Notes under the pieces: model-generated | Databases searched by the model: none | Seen by the model: the letters and a program-made list of their open reading frames with translations, nothing else | What the model was told of the DNA's origin: nothing | In this document: piece by piece, positions 44,653 to 52,946 of the stretch | Layout: each line of letters opens with the position of its first letter | How positions within the stretch are numbered: position 1 is the stretch's first letter | NCBI RefSeq assembly: GCF_034008315.1 | Contig: NZ_CP125377.1 | Location: forward strand, 620,001-684,000 | Length of the DNA: 64,000 bases | Source: Pseudomonas sp. P8_241 | GTDB lineage: Bacteria > Pseudomonadota > Gammaproteobacteria > Pseudomonadales > Pseudomonadaceae | Reading direction: 5' to 3' | Translations under genes and position numbers: made by a program

Positions 44653-45747
44653 ATGAGTATCGTCAACGTCATGTGGGCAAGCGGTGCACCGTTCGCCTCG
44701 ACTCATAAGGTGCACCACCAGATTTTGTCTCAAGCTCCGGCGGCGGCTTCGATTGAAACGTGGCTGCTTCAGGGGCATGCATCCGAATGTGGCGTGTTCG
44801 TCGGCAAGGTCCGTGAGTGGGGATTGTCCTCTGCCCGATTGAAGGGGCGACATTTCTGGCGGCTGACCCAGCCCTGGATGCACTACGGTTTTCAGCGTGC
44901 CCTCAAGGCCAGCGATGCGCGGGTGCTACTGCTTGATGGCCTGGGTGTCGCACGCGCGCTGTTACCCGTTGTCGAGGAAATGCCACATCTGCACGCGGTG
45001 GTGATTTTCCATGGCTCGACGCGGCTTAATGCGTTTGATCGAGCGCTCTTCAGGCGGCTACCGGCTACCCGGATGACATTGGTCGCGGTGTCACAAACCC
45101 TGGCGACTTCATTGAATCAGGATCTGCAACTTCCGGTCATGACCCTGCGTAGTGCTTTCGATCCCGCTGCCTTTCGTTCGGCCTTGCTTACACGCGAGCA
45201 AGCGCGTGCCCGTTTAGGTCTGCCTCTGGATAACACACCGGTTCTGGGAGCCGTGGGGCGTCTGGTCGCTGGAAAAGGTTTTGGCTGCCTGCTCGATGCC
45301 TTTGCTGCGGCATTGCATGAACGGCCCGATATGCAACTGGTGATTGTTGGCGAGGGGGCGGTCCGTGCCGAACTGGAGGCTCGAATTGAGGCATTGGGCC
45401 TGCGCGACAACGTCTTGTTAACGGGGCATCTGAGTGATGTGGCGCAGCTCTATCGAGCATTCGACTGGGTGGCGATGCCGTCACTGAGCGAAGGCCTGGG
45501 CCTGATCATGCAGGAAGCGGTCATGGCGGGTGTCCCGGTACTGGCCAGTGACCTCGAAGTATTTCGTGAACAACTTGCCCATAGCGGCTGGTTTGCGCCC
45601 GTAGAGGATGTGAACGCCTGGCGCGACGCTATCGTGCGAGCGTTCAACGTCTCGGCCAGGACGATCGCAGCAGATCAGTATCAGGAGCTTGCCCCGGATC
45701 AAGCCTGGCAGAGCTTCCGCCAGACGTCCCGGGCATTGCTCTCATGA
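44653..45747 (+). CDS. GT4 glycosyltransferase of the LPS locus
   Basis: 364 residues with a GT4 C-terminal domain: LGAVGRLVAGKGFGCLLDAF, LVIVGEGAVRAELEARIEAL, LTGHLSDVAQLYRAFDWVAM and PSLSEGLGLIMQEAVMAGVP (the E-x7-E motif). N-terminal half with MWASGAPFASTHKVHHQIL. By position it stands where wapR lies in P. aeruginosa, but WapR as I know it is a GT2-type enzyme, so this is probably a different outer-core transferase. ATG at 44653 is chosen; a TTG 12 codons upstream is possible. Its 3' end overlaps the next, convergent gene by 6 bases. Confidence 0.8.
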   Translation: MSIVNVMWASGAPFASTHKVHHQILSQAPAAASIETWLLQGHASECGVFVGKVREWGLSSARLKGRHFWRLTQPWMHYGFQRALKASDARVLLLDGLGVARALLPVVEEMPHLHAVVIFHGSTRLNAFDRALFRRLPATRMTLVAVSQTLATSLNQDLQLPVMTLRSAFDPAAFRSALLTREQARARLGLPLDNTPVLGAVGRLVAGKGFGCLLDAFAAALHERPDMQLVIVGEGAVRAELEARIEALGLRDNVLLTGHLSDVAQLYRAFDWVAMPSLSEGLGLIMQEAVMAGVPVLASDLEVFREQLAHSGWFAPVEDVNAWRDAIVRAFNVSARTIAADQYQELAPDQAWQSFRQTSRALLS

Positions 45748-46347
45748 CGGCAGCAATGCCTGTTCGAGTGCGTTCATTGGAAAGCTGTCGTTCAGGTTTT
45801 CGCGTGCAATATAGCGAGCGAAGTGCTGCAGGTTGCGCCTGATCAAGTGCCGGGGTAGCGGCGCACGCAGAAAGCGCATGTCCGCCACGTCAATAAGGCC
45901 CATGCGTTTGTCTGGAGTAACTACAATGTTGCCTAGGTGCAGTGACCGAAAGTAGATCCCTGATTGATGAAGACTTCGTATCAGCCCCACAAGGTCTGGC
46001 AGTGCCTGCTGCCAGGTGAAGCCTTCCTTGCTGGCGATCTGGCGCAGGGTTTCCCCAGGCAGAGGTCGATAAAGTACCGCCGTCATGCCCGGGGTTTGCA
46101 GTTTGTGGTAGTGCAGGACCTCCAGGGTCGGCACGCCAAGTTTTTGCAACTCGACAGCATTGTCGATGAAACGTTTCGAGTAGGGGCGCAGCATCGCGGA
46201 AGAAAAAATGCGCTTGCGACGGAACAGTTTGAGAATATTCCCATTCTGCAACAGATAGACTTTCGGCCCGTAGCTGTCGGCTTCAAGTACTCTGGCACCT
46301 TCAATCATCTGATTTAGAGTGGCTTGCGAAAGCGGGGAGCATTGCAT
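45742..46347 (-). CDS. Kinase-fold LPS-locus protein lacking the usual catalytic Asp
   Basis: 201 residues. Kinase-like: VYLLQNGNILKLFRRKRIFS (lysine), ELQKLGVPTLEVLHYHKL, AVLYRPLPGETLRQIA, then YFRSLHLGNIVVTPDKRMG and GLIDVADMRF. In the catalytic loop the expected H-x-D is F-R-S, while the downstream Asn and the IDVAD acid remain. It may be a pseudokinase or use another residue. Corresponds to a PA4998-type gene and is transcribed against its neighbours. Start at 46347 (MQCSPLSQATL) lacks an obvious ribosome site. Confidence 0.75.
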   Translation of the reverse strand: MQCSPLSQATLNQMIEGARVLEADSYGPKVYLLQNGNILKLFRRKRIFSSAMLRPYSKRFIDNAVELQKLGVPTLEVLHYHKLQTPGMTAVLYRPLPGETLRQIASKEGFTWQQALPDLVGLIRSLHQSGIYFRSLHLGNIVVTPDKRMGLIDVADMRFLRAPLPRHLIRRNLQHFARYIARENLNDSFPMNALEQALLPS

Positions 46348-46457
46348 CGTAGAAAGCCTTGTTGGAAAAGCGGGGCGCTGTGGCGGGCAATGATGCCGAA
46401 AAGTTTCAGCTTTAACCATGCCAGGTTGGGTGGGTGAACTCTCACAGGGGTAATTTG

Positions 46458-47630
46458 ATGCAAGAAAAACGCTGGGCGCAAGTATGGATGACGATGGGTT
46501 TGTTGTGGTTCCTGTTGGCCATCGCCGCTGCGCCTACGAACAAGATCTATCAACAAGGGTTGGTCACATTGCTGTGGTTGCCAGCGATATTGTTTTCCTG
46601 GTCTGCCCGCTCCCGGCTCCGTGAGTTGTTCCTTGAGCAACGCTGGGTCTACCTGCCGATGCTCGGACTTCTGGTCTGGTCATTGATCAGTCTCACATGG
46701 ACAAACGCCCCGGACGTTTTTCGCGAGGCCAAGCGATTGCTCTATATCGTGGTGTTTGTGCTGTTTTTTTCGGTTTTTGCCAACGGTCGACCCGAGCGCG
46801 TGATTCGGACCATGCAATGGGCAGGTGTGGGCTTGTCAGCGACGGCGTTGGTGGCGATGATCAAGTTTTATGGCATTGATGGAAACGCTTGGGCTGCGCG
46901 CCTTGAGGGGCTTGGCGAGTTATCTCATCCGATCCTGGGCGGCTATGTCATTGGGTTGGCGGCTGTCTGGCTTGTGTTCTGGCCTCCCAATACCGGCAGG
47001 TTGCAAGTGATCTGGGTATCAGCGTTAGGCTTGCTTTGTGCCTTCGTAATGCTCAGTCAGAGTCGTGGTGCGGGGGTGGCTTTGTTTTTCACGGTACTTG
47101 CCATGCCGATGTGGTGCGGTGACCGACGCAGTCGCATCATCGCGGCAGCTGCCTTGATTGTGGCCGTGCTCGCAGTCTGGTTTTTCGAATCCTTCGTCGT
47201 GGCGCGCGGTATGTCTTATCGCCCGCAAATCCTGATCGCCAGTCTGCAAATGATCGCTGAACATCCATGGCTTGGCCTGGGGCTGGGTGGCGACTATCGG
47301 GTGCTCACGTCGGGTCAGGTTTTTGACCATACGCACAATTTGTTTACCCATGTGACCATTGAATTGGGAATACCTGGGCTCCTGTTGTGGTGTGCGATCT
47401 GGTTGGCAGTGCTGTACGAGGCATGGAAAGTCCGGGATACGCGTTATGCCAAGGGAATTATCGGAATCTGGCTGTTTTCTACGCTGGCAATGCAATTTGA
47501 CGCTGCCAGCTTGTCCGGTACGCCAAGGCCAGAATGGTTTATAAGCTGGTTGCCCATAGGTTTGGCCAGTGTTTTGGTATGGGCGCGGGCCAGTTCCGAC
47601 GCCTGTGATAAAATTTCGCGTTCTTCCTAA
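46458..47630 (+). CDS. waaL: O-antigen ligase WaaL
   Basis: 390 residues, inner-membrane protein with about 11-12 hydrophobic segments and a large periplasmic loop, of the Wzy_C/WaaL family. Marks: LVWSLISLTWTNAPDVFREA, GGYVIGLAAVWLVFW, CAFVMLSQSRGAGVALFF and the periplasmic-loop HTHNLFTHVTIELGIPG with the conserved histidine used in ligation of polymer to lipid A-core. AGGGG before ATG 46458; a GTG eight codons upstream is less likely. msbA follows within 20 bases. Confidence 0.88.
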   Translation: MQEKRWAQVWMTMGLLWFLLAIAAAPTNKIYQQGLVTLLWLPAILFSWSARSRLRELFLEQRWVYLPMLGLLVWSLISLTWTNAPDVFREAKRLLYIVVFVLFFSVFANGRPERVIRTMQWAGVGLSATALVAMIKFYGIDGNAWAARLEGLGELSHPILGGYVIGLAAVWLVFWPPNTGRLQVIWVSALGLLCAFVMLSQSRGAGVALFFTVLAMPMWCGDRRSRIIAAAALIVAVLAVWFFESFVVARGMSYRPQILIASLQMIAEHPWLGLGLGGDYRVLTSGQVFDHTHNLFTHVTIELGIPGLLLWCAIWLAVLYEAWKVRDTRYAKGIIGIWLFSTLAMQFDAASLSGTPRPEWFISWLPIGLASVLVWARASSDACDKISRSS

Positions 47631-47645
47631 TCAGTGAGCTCTACG

Positions 47646-49451
47646 ATGAGTGATGCACCGCCTAAAGCGGGACAGGATTCCAGCCTGAAAATCTATCTTC
47701 GGCTGCTGGGGTACGTAAAACCCTACGTCGGTCTTTTCCTGCTGAGTATCGTCGGCTTCGTGATCTTTGCCTCGACACAGCCGATGCTGGCCGGGATTCT
47801 CAAATATTTCGTCGATGGCTTGAGCAACCCCGAAGCGGTGCTCTTTCCCACGGTCCCCTACCTGAAGGATTTGCAGTTGCTGATGGCCGTGCCGCTGCTG
47901 ATCATCCTGATTGCTGCATGGCAAGGCCTGGGCTCGTTTCTGGGTAACTATTACCTGGCGAGGGTGTCGTTGGGATTGGTGCATGACTTGCGCGTCGAGT
48001 TGTTCAACAAGTTGCTGGTGCTACCCAACCGCTACTTCGACACCCATAACTCCGGGCATCTGATCTCGCGCATCACGTTCAACGTGACGATGGTGACCGG
48101 CGCCGCCACGGACGCCATCAAAGTGGTGATCCGCGAAGGCTTGACCGTGGTTTTCCTGTTTGCCTATTTGTTGTGGATGAACTGGAAGCTGACCATTGTG
48201 ATGCTCGCAATCCTGCCGCTGATTGCATTCATGGTGGGTAACACCAGCAAGAAATTTCGCAAGCAGAGCAAAAAGATCCAGGTGGCCATGGGCGACGTGA
48301 CTCACGTGGCTTCCGAGACCATTCAGGGCTATCGCGTAGTTCGTAGCTTCGGTGGCGAAAATTACGAGCAGCAACGCTTTGCCGCTGCCAGCCAAGGCAA
48401 TACCGACAAGCAATTGCGCATGACCAAGACGGGTGCGGTCTATACGCCGATGCTGCAATTGGTGATCTACACCGCCATGGCTGTATTGATGTTCCTGGTG
48501 CTGTTCCTGCGTGGCGACGCAACGGCCGGTGATCTGGTGGCCTATATCACCGCCGCCGGCCTGTTGCCCAAACCGATCAGGCAGCTGTCGGAAGTCAGTT
48601 CGACTATTCAGAAGGGCGTTGCCGGGGCGGAGAGCATTTTCGAGCAACTCGACGTTGAGCCGGAAATTGATAACGGCACGGTTGAGCGTGATCGTGTCAA
48701 CGGCCACCTGCTAGTACGCAACCTCTGCTTCACGTATCCGGGAACCGAGCGTGAAGTCTTGAAGAACATCAACTTCTCGGCGGCGCCGGGACAGATGGTC
48801 GCGTTGGTCGGTCGCTCCGGCAGCGGCAAGTCGACCCTGGCCAGCCTGATTCCACGTTTCTATCATCACGACGTTGGAGAAATCCTGCTCGATGATGTCG
48901 AGATCGAGGACTATCGCCTGCGTAATCTGCGTCGTCATGTTGCGCAAGTCACACAGCATGTCACCCTGTTCAACGACACCATTGCCAACAACATCGCTTA
49001 CGGTGACCTGGCCGGTGCACCCCGTGCCGACATTGAAAAGGCCGCTACGGATGCATTTGCAATGGACTTCATTTCCCAGATGCCCCAGGGCCTGGATACC
49101 CAGGTTGGTGAAAATGGCGTGCTGCTGTCCGGTGGCCAACGCCAGCGTCTGGCGATAGCCCGGGCGCTGTTGAAAAATGCGCCTTTGCTGATCCTCGACG
49201 AGGCGACCTCGGCGCTCGACACCGAGTCCGAGCGGCACATTCAGGCCGCGCTGGACCAGGTCATGAAGGGGCGAACCACACTGGTCATCGCTCACCGTTT
49301 GTCGACCATCGAAAAAGCTGACCTGATCCTGGTGATGGATCAGGGCCAGATCGTCGAGCGAGGCACCCACGCGCAGTTGCTGGCCCAAAACGGCTACTAT
49401 TCGCGCCTGCATGCCATGGGTCTGGACACTCCGGCCGAAGACATCGCCTGA
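47646..49451 (+). CDS. msbA: Lipid A-core flippase MsbA
   Basis: 601 residues, a half-size ABC exporter. Six transmembrane segments in the first 320 residues, then the ATPase with Walker A GRSGSGKST, Q-loop QVTQHVTLFND, signature LSGGQRQRLAIARALL, Walker B LLILDEATSALD and switch AHRLSTIEKAD. Moves core-lipid A to the periplasmic leaflet. ATG at 47646 (MSDAPPKAGQD) is chosen; a GTG four codons upstream exists. It follows waaL at 15 bases, so the two are likely co-expressed. Confidence 0.95.
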   Translation: MSDAPPKAGQDSSLKIYLRLLGYVKPYVGLFLLSIVGFVIFASTQPMLAGILKYFVDGLSNPEAVLFPTVPYLKDLQLLMAVPLLIILIAAWQGLGSFLGNYYLARVSLGLVHDLRVELFNKLLVLPNRYFDTHNSGHLISRITFNVTMVTGAATDAIKVVIREGLTVVFLFAYLLWMNWKLTIVMLAILPLIAFMVGNTSKKFRKQSKKIQVAMGDVTHVASETIQGYRVVRSFGGENYEQQRFAAASQGNTDKQLRMTKTGAVYTPMLQLVIYTAMAVLMFLVLFLRGDATAGDLVAYITAAGLLPKPIRQLSEVSSTIQKGVAGAESIFEQLDVEPEIDNGTVERDRVNGHLLVRNLCFTYPGTEREVLKNINFSAAPGQMVALVGRSGSGKSTLASLIPRFYHHDVGEILLDDVEIEDYRLRNLRRHVAQVTQHVTLFNDTIANNIAYGDLAGAPRADIEKAATDAFAMDFISQMPQGLDTQVGENGVLLSGGQRQRLAIARALLKNAPLLILDEATSALDTESERHIQAALDQVMKGRTTLVIAHRLSTIEKADLILVMDQGQIVERGTHAQLLAQNGYYSRLHAMGLDTPAEDIA

Positions 49452-49457
49452 TGCGAA

Positions 49458-49506
49458 GCGACAGGGTGAGCCTGACTCACCCTGTCGTCGGTCGTCGCTT
49501 TTTTTT
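49458..49506 (+). terminator. Terminator after msbA
   Basis: GACAGGGTGAG (49460-49470) pairs with CTCACCCTGTC (49476-49486), then GTCGC and T8 (49499-49506). An alternative longer fold GCGAC..GTCGC brings the stem against the T-run. Confidence 0.8.
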
Positions 49507-49621
49507 GCTCAAAAAATGAGCATTAACGCCCTGCTAATCATCCCGTTGCAGCCGTCGCACAAGCCGACGCCAACCCTGTGTTAATATCGCGCCCCTGTTC
49601 ATTCTGTATGTGGGTTGCTCC

Positions 49622-51046
49622 ATGAAGTTGTCCATGCCGCGATTCGATCAAGCCCCTGTCTTGGTGGTCGGCGATGTCATGCTCGACCGTTATTGGCATG
49701 GTGGTACCTCACGGATTTCTCCTGAGGCACCGGTACCGGTGGTCAAGGTCGATCACATCGAGGACCGCCCGGGCGGTGCCGCCAACGTTGCCTTGAACAT
49801 TGCCGCCCTCGGCGCACCGGCCTCGCTGGTCGGTGTGACTGGCGACGATGAAGCCGCCAATAGCCTGGTTAATAGCCTCCAGGGCGCAGGCGTACGCGCC
49901 ATTTTCCAGCGCATTGCGCACCAGCCAACCATCGTCAAGCTGCGGGTCATGAGCCGTCACCAGCAACTGTTGCGGATTGACTTCGAAGAACCATTCGCCA
50001 CCGATGCTCTGGCATTATCTGCGCAGGTCGACGAATTGCTTGAAGGCATCAAGGTGCTGGTTCTGTCCGACTACGGTAAAGGCGCCCTGAAAAACCATCA
50101 GGCGCTGATCCAGGCCGCTCGCGCCCGGGGTATTCCGGTCCTGGCCGATCCCAAGGGCAAGGATTTCTCGATCTATCGTGGCGCAAGCCTGATCACGCCG
50201 AACCTCAGCGAGTTCGAAACTATCGTCGGTGGTTGTGCCGATGAGCATGAACTGGTGAACAAGGGCGCGCAGTTGATGCACGACCTGGATCTGGGCGCCT
50301 TGCTGGTGACCCGTGGCGAACACGGCATGACCTTGTTACGCCCGGATCACCCGGCACTGCACCTGCCGGCCCGGGCCCGTGAAGTGTTCGACGTGACGGG
50401 TGCCGGTGACACGGTGATTTCCACCCTGGCGGCCGCGATCGCCGCAGGTGAAGAACTGCCTCACGCGGTGGCCCTCGCCAACCTGGCGGCTGGCATTGTC
50501 GTCGGCAAACTTGGTACGGCAGCCATCAGCGCGCCGGAATTGCGTCGTGCCATTCAGCGCGAAGAAGGTTCCGAGCGCGGTGTTCTGGGGCTTGAGCAAC
50601 TGCTGCTGGCCGTTGACGATGCCCGTGCGCACAACGAGCGGATTGTATTTACCAACGGTTGCTTCGACATCCTGCATGCCGGCCACGTGACCTACCTTGA
50701 GCAGGCACGGGCGCAAGGCGATCGACTGATCGTTGCGATCAACGATGATGCCTCAGTCAGCCGCCTGAAAGGACCGGGTCGTCCGATCAACAGTGTCGAC
50801 CGACGCATGGCGGTATTGGCTGGTCTGGGCGCAGTGGATTGGGTGATCAGTTTTCCTGAAGGCACCCCGGAAAACCTGCTGAGCGCAGTCAAGCCGGACG
50901 TGCTGGTCAAGGGCGGCGATTACGGGATCGACCAAGTGGTCGGTGCAGACATCGTGACCGCTTACGGCGGTACGGTGAAGGTGCTGGGGTTGGTGGAAAA
51001 CAGCTCGACCACGGCGATTGTCGAGAAAATCCGCAAGTCTGAATAA
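49622..51046 (+). CDS. hldE: Bifunctional heptose-7-phosphate kinase / heptose-1-phosphate adenylyltransferase
   Basis: 474 residues. Makes ADP-D-glycero-beta-D-manno-heptose, the precursor used by WaaC and WaaF. N-terminal PfkB-type kinase (about 1-320) with GGTSRISPEAPVPVV, GGAANVALNIAALG and FDVTGAGDTVISTLAAAIA. C-terminal cytidylyltransferase-like domain (about 340-474) with FTNGCFDILHAGHVTYLEQA and GPGRPINSVDRRMAVL. Start ATG 49622 (MKLSMPRFDQA); a frame extension four codons upstream is ignored. Confidence 0.97.
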   Translation: MKLSMPRFDQAPVLVVGDVMLDRYWHGGTSRISPEAPVPVVKVDHIEDRPGGAANVALNIAALGAPASLVGVTGDDEAANSLVNSLQGAGVRAIFQRIAHQPTIVKLRVMSRHQQLLRIDFEEPFATDALALSAQVDELLEGIKVLVLSDYGKGALKNHQALIQAARARGIPVLADPKGKDFSIYRGASLITPNLSEFETIVGGCADEHELVNKGAQLMHDLDLGALLVTRGEHGMTLLRPDHPALHLPARAREVFDVTGAGDTVISTLAAAIAAGEELPHAVALANLAAGIVVGKLGTAAISAPELRRAIQREEGSERGVLGLEQLLLAVDDARAHNERIVFTNGCFDILHAGHVTYLEQARAQGDRLIVAINDDASVSRLKGPGRPINSVDRRMAVLAGLGAVDWVISFPEGTPENLLSAVKPDVLVKGGDYGIDQVVGADIVTAYGGTVKVLGLVENSSTTAIVEKIRKSE

Positions 51047-51058
51047 AGGTTAAAAGAT

Positions 51059-51127
51059 CGCAACCTGCGGCAGCTCCTACAGGGATACGCATTCCTGTGT
51101 AGGGGCTGCCGCAGGCTGCGTTTTTTT
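51059..51127 (+). terminator. Terminator/REP-like element after hldE
   Basis: CGCAACCTGCGGCAGCTCC at 51059-51077 (to 51082) pairs with the imperfect mirror GGGGCTGCCGCAGGCTGCG (51102-51120), followed by T7. The arms carry a CTGCGGCAGCTCCTACAG repeat variant, so a REP-type sequence probably serves as terminator. It ends five bases before the convergent gene. Confidence 0.8.
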
Positions 51128-51131
51128 GCTT

Positions 51132-52100
51132 TCAGGAACTGACTTTTTTGCGCGGAACGATTTTCTTCAACAGCAATTTTGCTTTCCCGCGCAGCCGGGC
51201 CAGACCTGAATCTTTGCTCGGCGGGGTCAAACCCTGCTGGCGCACCCAATCCTTCCAGCGAATTCGTTCATCCCTCACCAGCCAACCTTCCTGGCGGGCA
51301 AAACTCTCGGCCAGATACAGCCCGCGTGTGCTTGCTGGATACAGCTGGTCCTTTTTCAAGGTATAGAGTTCGGCCGTGGGGTGGCCATCCTTCAGGGGCA
51401 TCAGGTACAGGTCGGGGCGCTTGCGATCGAGGCGAGCGACGAGTTGATCACCTTCCAGCCTTTCGTCGACGTGAAACAGGCTCAGGGATTTGGCTTCCTT
51501 GGGGACGTCCAGACGCAAGTCGTAGATCAGTTGCAGCGATGCTGTCGGTAAATGCACATATGCCCGCGGCCGTTCAATCAACATCAGATTGGCGCAGCGC
51601 ACCGGTCGTGCCGAGCCGGACAGGGGCGTCAGGCGAAACGGCAAGGCTTCCCGGTAATGCAGGGCGGCGGAGTAGGGCGCAGGCAGCCAGGTTTCATTGA
51701 AGCGTCCACCAAGCCAGCCTTCCGGGGTCTCCAGCAAGCACTCCTCGGCAATCTCCTGAATTGCCGTGTGCAATGGCAGGTTCAGTTCATGAGCCGGCAC
51801 ATAACCAGAGATCAACTTGAGCACGACGTCCCCACGATCCTGGCGGCGCTGGCGAACCAGCACCCAATAGTCGCGATTCTGCCAATGCAGTGTCAGACGT
51901 ACCGAAACCCCGAGATTGGCCAGTTCCAGGGCAAACCGTTCACTGTTGTCTACCGTCACCGGGCGACGGCGTTGCAGGGTCTGGGAGAAGTTCAGCGGCC
52001 TCCCGACGCTCTGGTAAGTCAGGCCTTCGGGGGTCGCTTCGACGAATAACGGCAGGGTCTTGAAGTTGCTCGGGTTCTTTCTTATGAGCGTACGCGGCAT
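51132..52100 (-). CDS. Uncharacterised protein with a Nudix-box-like segment
   Basis: 322 residues, no signal peptide or membrane segment, basic C-terminus (KAKLLLKKIVPRKK). Homologues carry the puzzling name metal ABC transporter ATPase, but no Walker A (GxxxxGKS/T) or ABC signature is present. Around residues 98-125 it reads GYVPAHELNLPLH followed by TAIQEIAEECLLET, which resembles a degenerate Nudix box (G-x5-E-x7-REUxEExGU): the first Glu and the EE pair are kept, Arg is Gln, the Gly is Leu, and spacing is two longer. I infer a Nudix-like fold, perhaps inactive. Role unknown. Confidence 0.55.
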   Translation of the reverse strand: MPRTLIRKNPSNFKTLPLFVEATPEGLTYQSVGRPLNFSQTLQRRRPVTVDNSERFALELANLGVSVRLTLHWQNRDYWVLVRQRRQDRGDVVLKLISGYVPAHELNLPLHTAIQEIAEECLLETPEGWLGGRFNETWLPAPYSAALHYREALPFRLTPLSGSARPVRCANLMLIERPRAYVHLPTASLQLIYDLRLDVPKEAKSLSLFHVDERLEGDQLVARLDRKRPDLYLMPLKDGHPTAELYTLKKDQLYPASTRGLYLAESFARQEGWLVRDERIRWKDWVRQQGLTPPSKDSGLARLRGKAKLLLKKIVPRKKVSS

Positions 52101-52133
52101 GTCGGCTCCTGCTTAAGGCCGCGTGGGGCGGCA

Positions 52134-52946
52134 TCAGTTGCTACGTAGGACCTGGGCAACGGTCGCGACGTTATGGGCGAGGTGCAGCGGATTGATGGTC
52201 CCGACAATAGCACTGGCAACGCCCGGACGTTCAAACAACAACTCGAAACTGGCGCGCACCGGATCAACACCCGGGCTCAGGCAGACATGACCGCTGGCCA
52301 AGGCTTTTTTGACCAGAATGGCTTTGCCGTGTGCAGCAGCATAGTCAATCACGGCCTTCTCGTTTTGTTCGTTCAGATTGTAGGTGACCATGGCGCAATC
52401 GCCTTGCTCCAGTGCCTTCAAGCCACCGTCGACGGTTTTGCCGGAAAAGCCGAAGCCGCGAATCTTGCCTTCTTTCTTGAGTGCGGCGAGGGTCGCATAG
52501 ACCTCGCAGTCGTTGAGAATCGCCAGATCGTTGCCGTCGGAGTGCACCAGCACCAGGTCGATGAAATCCGTTTCCAGACGTTGCAGGCTACGCTCCACGG
52601 AAAGCCGGGTATGAGCGGCACTGAAGTCGTGGCGCGACTGACCATCGGCAAATTCTTCACCGACCTTGCTGACAATCACCCAATCCTGACGTTGACCGCG
52701 CAGCAACGGGCCAAGTCGTTCTTCGCTGCGGCCATAGGCCGGGGCGGTGTCGATCAGATTGATACCCATGTCGCGGGCGAGCTTGAGCAACATGCGCGCG
52801 TCGTCGTCGCCGGGGATCTGGAAACCATTGGGGTACTTCACCCCTTGATCACGACCCAGTTTCACCGTGCCCAAGCCCAGCGGCGACACCCGCAAGCCGG
52901 TGCTGCCCAGTGGGCGATGCAAGTCGTGCAATGTCGGTTGGCTCAT
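52134..52946 (-). CDS. Aldo/keto reductase
   Basis: 270 residues, NAD(P)H-dependent AKR barrel. The catalytic tetrad is visible: Asp and Tyr in NLIDTAPAYGRSEERLG, Lys in WVIVSKVGEEF and His in DLVLVHSDGND. C-terminal EQNEKAVIDYAAAHGKAIL and VGTINPLHLAHNV form the cofactor end. Natural substrate unknown. It overlaps the FAD oxidoreductase by four bases, so the two are translationally coupled and may act in one pathway. Confidence 0.88.
   Translation of the reverse strand: MSQPTLHDLHRPLGSTGLRVSPLGLGTVKLGRDQGVKYPNGFQIPGDDDARMLLKLARDMGINLIDTAPAYGRSEERLGPLLRGQRQDWVIVSKVGEEFADGQSRHDFSAAHTRLSVERSLQRLETDFIDLVLVHSDGNDLAILNDCEVYATLAALKKEGKIRGFGFSGKTVDGGLKALEQGDCAMVTYNLNEQNEKAVIDYAAAHGKAILVKKALASGHVCLSPGVDPVRASFELLFERPGVASAIVGTINPLHLAHNVATVAQVLRSN

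Noticed and set aside
33756..46347. An undescribed defence or phage-resistance island in the kinase/glycosyltransferase region
   Set aside because: Gene content and order agree with the conserved Pseudomonas LPS core locus; no nuclease, toxin or integrase gene is present.
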